A DNA stretch of 64,000 bases, taken from contig CAZSDK010000009.1 of NCBI GenBank assembly GCA_964605655.1, positions 62,001 to 126,000 on the forward strand. The letters run 5' to 3'. Each line of letters starts with the position of its first letter. Positions within the stretch are counted from its first letter, which is position 1. The position numbers and the translations under genes were made by a program. This DNA comes from JAKLIX01 sp964605655. Lineage in GTDB: Bacteria > Bacteroidota > Bacteroidia > Bacteroidales > CAIXZF01. The notes under the pieces were generated by a model. The model was not told where the DNA came from and did no database searches. It saw only the letters and a list, made by a program, of their open reading frames with translations. Below are positions 25,383 through 32,303 of the stretch, piece by piece.

Positions 25383-25507
25383 TTCTAAGTCCACAAATTT
25401 CACAAATTAGCACGAAATAATTTGTAGTTTGGAATCCGCGGACAACAACAGCTTCGGCAAGATGCCTGAGGTATAAAGGACGTAGCCAGAGGTTACGCCC
25501 AACGGGG
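25383..25507. repeat. 125-bp dispersed direct repeat, copy 3
   Basis: Nearly identical to copy 2 (about 122 of 125 by eye). The yifB-like tail preceding it (about 25344-25388) encodes HYRSPDKGAWGTF and a stop, parallel to copy 1. The first stem (25391-25399 with 25419-25427) is intermediate between copies 1 and 2. Confidence 0.85.
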
Positions 25508-25617
25508 CAAGGCAACGCTGCTCGGTATGAACTGACTTGTTAACAGTCCCGGGCTGAAAACTTTATTTCAAAATGAGACAATTACGGGTCAGGGTCGATT
25601 ACATTTGAAAATATTTT

Positions 25618-25625
25618 TATTTTTG
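25618..25625 (+). promoter_or_regulatory. Bacteroidota -7 box for the Omp28-like gene
   Basis: TATTTTTG matches TAnnTTTG, 44 nt before the ATG at 25670. A second match, TACATTTG at 25600-25607, could give an alternative start site. Confidence 0.5.
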
Positions 25626-25669
25626 CCCGATTCGATATTGGAAATTCATCGATTAGACAATACAATACA

Positions 25670-27361
25670 ATGAAATACAGACTGTTATTTTTAGTTCTTC
25701 TGCTGACGAGCTCATGGCCATTGGCGGCCCAGGTCGAACGCCTGGTACTTACTGAGGAATTCACCAATGCTTCCTGCGGTCCCTGTGCCTCACAGAACCC
25801 GGCTTTCGACGCCTTGTTGCAAAGCAACAGCGATAAGATCATCTCCATCAAATACCACACGAGCTGGCCCGGTACCGACCCCATGTACAGCCATAACCCG
25901 GCAGAAGCCACTGCCAGGGTCAACTATTATGGCGTCACCGGCGTCCCTCATGCCCGTCTGGATGGCCCTGCCATCACCGGCCCGAACTATGTCGGTGCCC
26001 CTGCTAACTGCACCCAGGCAATCATTGATGCTGCCTCTGCTATCCTTTCTCCTTTTGTCATCAATCTGAGTCACAGTAAATCACCCAATAACGACAGTAT
26101 TTACGTTTCCATGACCATCAAGGCAGTACAGGCTGTCAGCGGGACCCTGGTTGCCCATATCGGCGTGATGGAAAAAACCATAGAATTCGCCTCACCACCG
26201 GGCTCCAACGGTGAAACTGAGTTTTCCAATGTGATGATCAAGATGCTGCCTGATGCTTCAGGGACGCCGCTTCCGGCCTTTAATACCGGTGATTCGGTGG
26301 TGATCACTCAAAGCTGGGCTTTCAACAATGTATATGACCATAACCAGGTCTGCGTCGTGGGCTGGGTGCAGGATAATGCAAGCAAAAACGTGAAACAGGC
26401 CGCCTATAGTCCACCCATCGGACCTGCCTACCTCAACGCCACTCCCATGGCCATACTTGAGCCGGGCAGCCTGAGCTGCAGCAACAGCATTACACCTAAA
26501 ATCACTCTCAAGAACATGGGTGGTTTTACCTTGAACAGTCTTGAAATCAACTACAGTGTGAATGGTGGAACCCCTCAGGTGCACCCCTGGACAGGCACCC
26601 TTTATTTCCTCGACCAGACCGAAGTGACGCTGCCGGCCATCACCTTCAACATGTTGCCCACCAACAATATCCTGACGATCTGGACCAGCAGTCCCAACGG
26701 GGGCGTCGATTCCATACCCTCTGACGATACGCTGACCATGATGTTCAACCAGTCAGCCACCGTAGGAACACCCCTTACCCTGGACCTTAAAACCGATCAG
26801 TATCCCGATGAGACCACCTGGAAGCTTTTCAATGCCTCCGGATCCGTCGTCGCCCAGGGAGGCCCCTATACCGGACAACCCAATACCCTGATCCAGGTCC
26901 CGGTCAACCTCACCTCCTCGGAATGTTATGACTTTGTCATTTATGATGCCTATGGCGACGGAATCTGCTGTAATTACGGCAATGGTTATTATAAGCTGAA
27001 AGACAACAACAACATCGTATTTATCCAGGGCGGACAGTTCGGAAGCTCAGAGCTGACGCCCTTTATGGAAGATATCTCTTTCAGCACCCCCGAGGTGGAG
27101 CTGATCTCCGATTTTGAGGTGTTTCCCAATCCTTTCGACAACACGGCCACCATCAGCCTGTACCTTGCCAGGGATATGAACCTCACCCTGATCGTGATGA
27201 ACGAGGTGGGACAGGTTGTCTACTCTATGGACAAGGTGATCATGAAAGCCGGAAACCATACCATCGACCTGAACGGAGAGACCTGGACCCCGGGCATCTA
27301 TTTCGTAAAGCTCCTCACCGGTGACTCCATCATTACCAAGAAGCTCAGCCTGACCAAGTAA
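25670..27361 (+). CDS. Omp28-like thioredoxin-fold secreted protein with T9SS type A sorting domain
   Basis: This 563-aa exported protein has a signal peptide (MKYRLLFLVLLLTSSWPLAA). An Omp28-related region follows, with a thioredoxin-like start LTEEFTNASCGPCASQNPAF (C36-G-P-C39) and the cis-Pro-type GVTGVPHARLDG. Two beta-sandwich regions come next (about 255-345, and 365-470 with DAYGDGICCNYGNGYYKL). The type A sorting domain (VFPNPFDNTATISLYL to GIYFVKLLTGD) ends the protein. The family is found on Bacteroidota surfaces, and the role of the CxxC is untested. GC content is like the housekeeping genes, unlike the two genes to its left. Its stop meets a heptamer array. Confidence 0.87.
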   Translation: MKYRLLFLVLLLTSSWPLAAQVERLVLTEEFTNASCGPCASQNPAFDALLQSNSDKIISIKYHTSWPGTDPMYSHNPAEATARVNYYGVTGVPHARLDGPAITGPNYVGAPANCTQAIIDAASAILSPFVINLSHSKSPNNDSIYVSMTIKAVQAVSGTLVAHIGVMEKTIEFASPPGSNGETEFSNVMIKMLPDASGTPLPAFNTGDSVVITQSWAFNNVYDHNQVCVVGWVQDNASKNVKQAAYSPPIGPAYLNATPMAILEPGSLSCSNSITPKITLKNMGGFTLNSLEINYSVNGGTPQVHPWTGTLYFLDQTEVTLPAITFNMLPTNNILTIWTSSPNGGVDSIPSDDTLTMMFNQSATVGTPLTLDLKTDQYPDETTWKLFNASGSVVAQGGPYTGQPNTLIQVPVNLTSSECYDFVIYDAYGDGICCNYGNGYYKLKDNNNIVFIQGGQFGSSELTPFMEDISFSTPEVELISDFEVFPNPFDNTATISLYLARDMNLTLIVMNEVGQVVYSMDKVIMKAGNHTIDLNGETWTPGIYFVKLLTGDSIITKKLSLTK

Positions 27362-27364
27362 CCT

Positions 27365-27490
27365 CTGCTGACTGCTGACTGCCGACTGCTGACTGCCGAC
27401 TGCCGACTGCTGACTGCCGACTGCCGACTGCCGACTGCTGACTGCCGACTGCCGACTGCCGACTGCCGACTGCCGACTGCTGACTGCCGA
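27365..27490. repeat. Heptamer minisatellite, 18 units of CTGCYGA
   Basis: 126 bp made only of CTGCTGA and CTGCCGA units in irregular order, filling the gap between two convergent genes. It begins 4 bp after the stop of the 25670 gene and ends 1 bp before the hutU stop. There are no spacers between units, so it is not a CRISPR array. Confidence 0.97.
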
Positions 27491-29491
27491 CTAAAACAAC
27501 CCCTCCAATAAACCCTCTTCCACTAAATTAGGCAGGGTTACTTTCATGCGGGGTTCTTTGTACATGGCCCGGGTGATGGCCGTCATGGCTCCGGGATTGC
27601 GTGCCCAGCTTCGCCTGGCAATGCCGTTGTTCACATCCCAGAACAACATGGTGCTCAGCCTGCGATCAGCAGCCTCGCTTCCATCCAGCAACATCCCGAA
27701 TCCGCCGTTGATCACCTCGCCCCAGCCCACACCGCCGCCGTTATGAAGCGAAACCCAGGTGGCACCGCGGAAAGCATCGCCCACGAAGTTCTGAACAGCC
27801 ATGTCGGCGGTGAAACGTGAACCATCGTAAATATTGGCAGTCTCTCGATACGGAGAGTCGGTCCCTGACACGTCATGATGGTCGCGTCCCAGCACCACCG
27901 GTGCTTTCAGCCTCCCTTCGCGTATGGCCCTGTTGAACTCTTTGGCGATCTGTATCCTGCCTTCTGCATCGGCGTAAAGGATCCTTGCCTGGGAACCCAC
28001 CACGAGCTTGTTTCTTCCGGCTCCCTCTATCCACTGGATATTGTCCTTCATCTGCTGCCGGATGTCATCCGGAGCCGACACCATCAGCCCTGACAAGACT
28101 TCCATCGCCAGCTGGTCGGTGATCTCCAGGTCGGCCGGGTCTCCCGAGGTGCAGACCCAGCGAAAAGGTCCGAAACCATAGTCGAAACACATGGGACCCA
28201 TGATATCCTCCACATAGGAGGGATACCTGAAGGTGCCGTCGTCTTTCATCACCTCTGCACCGGCTCTTCCGGCTTCCAGAAGGAAAGCATTGCCATAGTC
28301 CCAGAAGTACATGCCTCGGGAAGTCATGGTGTTGATGGCCTTCACCTGCCTCCTTAGCGAGGCTCTCACCTTTTCCCTGAACTGATCGGGGTCTTCCACC
28401 ATCATCCGGTTGGATTCCCCGAACGACAGGCCGGCAGGATAATAACCACCGGACCAGGGATTATGCAGGGACGTCTGGTCGGAACCGAGCTCAATGTCGA
28501 GGTCTTCTTCCGCCAGCCGCTCCCACAGATCCACCACGTTGCCCTGGTAGGCCAGCGACACCGCCTGACCACTGATCTTCAGCTCACGTATTCTCCGGAT
28601 CAGAGCAGCCAGGTCCTCATACACCTCGTCCACCCAGCCCTGGGAATGCCGGATCTGTATCACCTTCGGATTGATCTCGGCGATCACACCGATGGCCCCG
28701 GCGATCACGGAAGCTTTGGCCTGGGCACCGCTCATCCCTCCCAGTCCCGATGTCAGGAACACCTTGCCCGAAAGGTTGGGATACCCTTTCAAACGACCGG
28801 CATTGAGAACGGTGATGGTGGTTCCGTGAACGATGCCCTGGGGACCGATGTACATATACGATCCCGCGGTCATCTGGCCATACTGGGTCACCCCCAGCGC
28901 GTTAAATCGTTCCCAGTCATCAGGTTTGGAGTAGTTGGGGATCATCATCCCGTTGGTGACCACCACCCTGGGAGCTTCCGCATGGGAGGGGAACACCCCG
29001 AACGGATGGCCCGAATACATCACCAGCGTCTGGTCATCGGTCATTCCGGCCAGGTACTTCATGGTGAGCCTGTACTGGGCCCAGTTCTGGAAAACTGCCC
29101 CATTGCCGCCGTAGGTGATCAGCTCGTGAGGATGTTGGGCTACCCTCACATCCAGGTTGTTGCTGATCATGAGCATGATGGATGCGGCCTGCTGTGAACG
29201 GGCCGGGTAGTCTGCAATAGGCCTGGCATAGATGGGGTAAGAAGGCCGGAAACGGTACATATAGATCCTGCCGTAAGTCTCAAGCTCCGCTGCAAACTCA
29301 GGTGCCAGGACCGCGTGATGCGCCGGATCAAAATAGCGAAGGGCGTTTCTTACTGCCAGCTTCTTCTCTTCACGGCCCAGGATGTCTTTTCTTTTGGGAG
29401 CATGGTTGATGGAAGGGTCCCAGGGCCCGGGTTCCGGCAATACAGCCGGAATCCCTTCCAGGATCTCCCTTTGAAAGGAATTTAAATCCAT
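27491..29491 (-). CDS. hutU: Urocanate hydratase
   Basis: Urocanase converts urocanate to imidazolone propionate, using tightly bound NAD+ as an electrophile, in histidine breakdown. At 666 aa it belongs to the long form, about 100 residues larger than the E. coli-type enzyme. Hallmarks are YGGNGAVFQNWAQY near 125, QMTAGSYMYIGPQGIVHGTT near 210, the NAD-binding GLGGMSGAQAKA and the ETANIYDGSRFTADMAVQNF region. No hutH, hutI or formiminotransferase is in the window. The gene follows a coiled-coil lipoprotein gene by 18 bp, an unusual neighbour. Confidence 0.95.
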   Translation of the reverse strand: MDLNSFQREILEGIPAVLPEPGPWDPSINHAPKRKDILGREEKKLAVRNALRYFDPAHHAVLAPEFAAELETYGRIYMYRFRPSYPIYARPIADYPARSQQAASIMLMISNNLDVRVAQHPHELITYGGNGAVFQNWAQYRLTMKYLAGMTDDQTLVMYSGHPFGVFPSHAEAPRVVVTNGMMIPNYSKPDDWERFNALGVTQYGQMTAGSYMYIGPQGIVHGTTITVLNAGRLKGYPNLSGKVFLTSGLGGMSGAQAKASVIAGAIGVIAEINPKVIQIRHSQGWVDEVYEDLAALIRRIRELKISGQAVSLAYQGNVVDLWERLAEEDLDIELGSDQTSLHNPWSGGYYPAGLSFGESNRMMVEDPDQFREKVRASLRRQVKAINTMTSRGMYFWDYGNAFLLEAGRAGAEVMKDDGTFRYPSYVEDIMGPMCFDYGFGPFRWVCTSGDPADLEITDQLAMEVLSGLMVSAPDDIRQQMKDNIQWIEGAGRNKLVVGSQARILYADAEGRIQIAKEFNRAIREGRLKAPVVLGRDHHDVSGTDSPYRETANIYDGSRFTADMAVQNFVGDAFRGATWVSLHNGGGVGWGEVINGGFGMLLDGSEAADRRLSTMLFWDVNNGIARRSWARNPGAMTAITRAMYKEPRMKVTLPNLVEEGLLEGLF

Positions 29492-29509
29492 AATAAAATG
29501 ATTATCAAA

Positions 29510-30373
29510 CTATTCTATCTCAATAACCATGTATTTAGATGCTTCCCAGAACTTGGAAGAGTTGGTGATCACCAGCTTGTTCACTTTTTTGGCATCCCCG
29601 TCCCATTTATAAGCATCGGTGGGATGGCTGGTGATGAACCTGGCTTTCTTGCAGTTCAGCGGAATCTCGCTGAGCCTGGTGATATCGACCTTGGTAAAAT
29701 AAGTTTTATTGAAATTCTCCATGAGCTTCTTATCCCGTCCGATACCGATAAAACCACCGGTTTTTGTAATGATACCCTTCTCCTTCAGCTCTTTACTGGT
29801 ACCGTAAACATAATAGGCGGTGTTCAGTTCGCTGATCTTCGATTCAATCACTTCATCCTTCTTCTTCCCTTCCATGGTGAGGGTATCGACCCTGGCGTTG
29901 AGTTCCTCCACCTTGAAGTTCATCTTCACCAGCTCCTCTTTCAGGGAGGTGATCTCGGTCTCTTTTTCCGACATTTGCAGATTCATGCGGTCGATCGTCT
30001 TCTCAAACTCAGCCATTTTCAGGTTGGCATCTTTGAGTTTCTTGTTCAGCATGGCGATGGTCTTTTTGTTTTTGATCATCAACTCATTGATGAACTGTAT
30101 GTCTTCGTTGATCTGTATCCGGGCATCTGCAGAAAGCTCCGGGTTTCCCCGGGTATTCTCGCTGATGACCGACTGTTTGGCTTTAATAAGGGCCAGGTTC
30201 TCTTCTATCTCATTAAAAGCCTGGAAGAGCAGGGTGATGGTAGAGTCCTTGGCCAGGGTCTCGGCCACGAGCTTGGAGTTTTCATCTTTCAGGCCTTCGA
30301 TTTCTTTCTGTTTGCAACCCCAGGTGATGGAGAGCGTCACCATAATGATGAGGAGGAGGATTTTTGTCTTCAT
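29510..30373 (-). CDS. Coiled-coil lipoprotein of unknown function
   Basis: This 287-aa protein has a lipoprotein signal: a hydrophobic stretch then SITWGC with the lipidated Cys at about 20. Residues 22-185 are strongly heptad-patterned (many E/K/L), giving a long coiled coil. A C-terminal globular part (about 190-287) contains YYVYGTSKELKEKGII and TGGFIGIGRDKKL. The family is known to me only as a Bacteroidota hypothetical. The YVYGT-KEL segment recurs in envelope coiled-coil proteins of this phylum. It probably sits in the periplasm, bridging the outer membrane. It is downstream of an ECF sigma gene. Confidence 0.7.
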   Translation of the reverse strand: MKTKILLLIIMVTLSITWGCKQKEIEGLKDENSKLVAETLAKDSTITLLFQAFNEIEENLALIKAKQSVISENTRGNPELSADARIQINEDIQFINELMIKNKKTIAMLNKKLKDANLKMAEFEKTIDRMNLQMSEKETEITSLKEELVKMNFKVEELNARVDTLTMEGKKKDEVIESKISELNTAYYVYGTSKELKEKGIITKTGGFIGIGRDKKLMENFNKTYFTKVDITRLSEIPLNCKKARFITSHPTDAYKWDGDAKKVNKLVITNSSKFWEASKYMVIEIE

Positions 30374-30459
30374 AATATTTTGATTATTAATAAAATGTAG
30401 AAATGATTTTTATTAGGATCGGACATTAAACGGAATTTTCAAGAAGGCAGGAGGGAACA

Positions 30460-31071
30460 TCAGATATTCTCCTGGGAATTTTTCAGGATCTGGTACAAGA
30501 ATTCCCTTGCCCTGAAGAGCTGTGCTTTTACGGTCCCCAGGGGGAGGTTGAGTTCGGTGGCGATCTCCTCGTACGACAATTCCTGGAAATACCTCAACTC
30601 TATCAGTTTACGGTAATGGGGTTTCAGTTTTTCCACCACCTGCCGCATCAACTTGATCTTTTGCTTCTTAATATAGTTTTCTTCCGGATCGAGGGTATTG
30701 GAAGCCAGCTTATTGGACATCTCGTCCCCGTCTTCGCCATCAAAAAGCGATTTGTCAAGGGAAAAGGTATTTCTTTTCTTTTTCCTGATAAAATCGATGC
30801 AGTTATTGGAGGCTATTTTAAACAGCCAGGTACTGAAGGCATATTCAGGGGTGTACTGGTGGAGGTTTTTGAAGGCTTTCCCAAAAGCTTCTATGGTGAG
30901 ATCATCGGCGTCCGTAGCGTCGTTGGTCATCTTCAGGAGCATAAAATAAAGGGAATCCCGGTAATGATGCATCAACTCAGCGTAGGCATTCTGGTCGCCG
31001 TCGTTCAATGCAAGCTGTACCAGTTTATAATCACGAATAGCCTTTTCAGTAAGATGGGATATTACTTCCAT
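30460..31071 (-). CDS. ECF-type RNA polymerase sigma factor
   Basis: This 203-aa sigma-70-family factor of the ECF group has region 2 at about 25-95 (DATDADDLTIEAFGKAFKNL, then FSTWLFKIASNNCIDFIRKKKR) and region 4 at about 140-195 (RYFQELSYEEIATELNLPLGTVKAQLFRAREFL). No anti-sigma factor gene is adjacent. The start at 31071 overlaps the upstream glycosyltransferase by 10 nt. Its regulon is unknown; the lipoprotein gene 86 bp downstream is a plausible target or co-transcribed partner. Confidence 0.92.
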   Translation of the reverse strand: MEVISHLTEKAIRDYKLVQLALNDGDQNAYAELMHHYRDSLYFMLLKMTNDATDADDLTIEAFGKAFKNLHQYTPEYAFSTWLFKIASNNCIDFIRKKKRNTFSLDKSLFDGEDGDEMSNKLASNTLDPEENYIKKQKIKLMRQVVEKLKPHYRKLIELRYFQELSYEEIATELNLPLGTVKAQLFRAREFLYQILKNSQENI

Positions 31072-32195
31072 TTATTTTCTTTAAGGACAGAAGCCGCGAC
31101 CGAAAGTAAGGGATTAAAGATAAGAAAAAATATCTCAAATACAGGCAAAAATAATAACAAATTCTTCTCTTCCAGCCTGCTCATAATATTTTTAAAAACC
31201 ACCATTGCCGATAACAGACGCACAACAAACAACGCCAGAATGATATATAAATTATAATTCATGACAGCCAGGAGGATAAAGAGGCCATAGAACAGGAATT
31301 CTGTGCCGGTATAAAGACCCAGCATCCATTTATGACGCATCTTATAAAATCTTCCGGTAGTCAGGTGCCGTCTCTTTTGAATGACCCAGGAGGAGAAGGT
31401 CGTTTTTGAGGTGGAAACGGTATGACTTTCGGGCAGAACCTCCACACGGGTGTTTTTCTTTTTCGCCACCTGGTTGATGAAGAGGTCGTCGTCGCCTGAG
31501 ATGAGCTGATAATGGGAAGTGAACCCGCCGGCCTTGTAAAACAATGATTTACGATATGCCAGGTTTCTGCCGACACCCATGTAGGGCATTCCCGCCAGGG
31601 CATAGGAGAGGTACTGCATGGCGATATATACGGTATCGAAACGGATCAGGCGGTTTAAAAGCCCGGGCCTGGGCTCGTACTTGCCGTAACCCAGGACCAC
31701 ATCGGTATTTTCCATAAAATTCGACTGCATCTCCCTGATCCAGAACGGGGAATTCGGACGGCAGTCGGCATCGGTGAGAAGGATGAGATCGTATTTGGCC
31801 GACTTGATACCCAGGGATAAGGGAAACTTCTTCCCCTTGAAAAAATTCAGGTTTTGCCTGAAATGGATCACTTTCAGGTTGGGATACTGCTCACAGAAAG
31901 ATTTCAGCAGAAAGTCCGTCTCATCGTCGGAAGAGTCGTTCACCACCACCACCTCAAATTCACTGTACTTCTGGTCGAGAAGCTGCGGCAGGTTCCGTTT
32001 GAGGTTGGTGTATTCATTTCTGGCACAGACCACTACCGATACCGGCTGGTGCTCAGAAAGTTTTTTCTTCTTTGAGAGGAAGGCCAGACGGCTGAAGACC
32101 CCCCAGACAAACACCAGCTGAACGAGGGTCACCAGACAAAACAGAATCCAAACGTAAAACCATCCCGAAGTGGGATCTATCAATACCTCCATCAT
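31062..32195 (-). CDS. Membrane-bound family 2 glycosyltransferase
   Basis: This 377-aa processive-type GT2 enzyme has an N-terminal transmembrane helix (about 11-35) and a GT-A domain with VVVCARNE, VVVNDSSDDETD and LLTDADCRP (DxD-type). Later motifs are GDDDLFINQ and QKRRHLTTG (Q-x-x-R-W-like), and three C-terminal membrane segments follow. It is likely to build an envelope polysaccharide or glycolipid; donor and acceptor are unknown. The ATG at 32195 is chosen since upstream sequence carries a -7 box at 32220-32227. It is first gene of a unit with the ECF sigma factor. Confidence 0.85.
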   Translation of the reverse strand: MMEVLIDPTSGWFYVWILFCLVTLVQLVFVWGVFSRLAFLSKKKKLSEHQPVSVVVCARNEYTNLKRNLPQLLDQKYSEFEVVVVNDSSDDETDFLLKSFCEQYPNLKVIHFRQNLNFFKGKKFPLSLGIKSAKYDLILLTDADCRPNSPFWIREMQSNFMENTDVVLGYGKYEPRPGLLNRLIRFDTVYIAMQYLSYALAGMPYMGVGRNLAYRKSLFYKAGGFTSHYQLISGDDDLFINQVAKKKNTRVEVLPESHTVSTSKTTFSSWVIQKRRHLTTGRFYKMRHKWMLGLYTGTEFLFYGLFILLAVMNYNLYIILALFVVRLLSAMVVFKNIMSRLEEKNLLLFLPVFEIFFLIFNPLLSVAASVLKENKWK

Positions 32196-32219
32196 GTCAT
32201 CCACTGAAACACAGGGTGA

Positions 32220-32227
32220 CAAAAATA
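32220..32227 (-). promoter_or_regulatory. Bacteroidota -7 box for GT2-sigma unit
   Basis: TATTTTTG on the minus strand, 24 nt before the ATG at 32195, back to back with the tgt box. Confidence 0.5.
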
Positions 32228-32249
32228 AAGAATCTACGGGAATAACCTG

Positions 32250-32257
32250 TATCTTTG
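32250..32257 (+). promoter_or_regulatory. Bacteroidota -7 box for tgt
   Basis: TATCTTTG matches TAnnTTTG, 46 nt before the tgt ATG at 32304. Confidence 0.5.
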
Positions 32258-32303
32258 GCAAATTTTAGCGAAATTCAGGTTTGATCCTGATACCGGGCAC
32301 CTT

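Larger units (their letters stand above)
25044..25669. other. Intergenic region holding ORF6N scrap, repeat copy 3 and a promoter
   Basis: 25044-25273 is AT-rich with no gene or clear motif. It is followed by the ORF6N fragment (25274-25363), the yifB-like tail HYRSPDKGAWGTF ending with TAA at 25386-25388, the 125-bp repeat, and about 110 bp containing overlapping -7 boxes ahead of the gene at 25670. Confidence 0.6.

Noticed and set aside
21146..25507. Repeats as integron attC sites
   Set aside because: The repeats sit at gene 3' ends and contain GCCCAAC, which fits one half of a core site. A matching GTTRRRY at the other end is missing in all copies and no integrase gene is in view, so attC is not supported.
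27365..27490. CRISPR array
   Set aside because: Units are 7 bp with no spacers and no cas genes; it is a minisatellite. The same holds for 46222-46376 and 61822-61895.
28463..29197. 244-aa plus-strand frame
   Set aside because: It is the antisense shadow of hutU. Many other long antisense frames (for example within metK, dnaK and purL) were dropped for the same reason.
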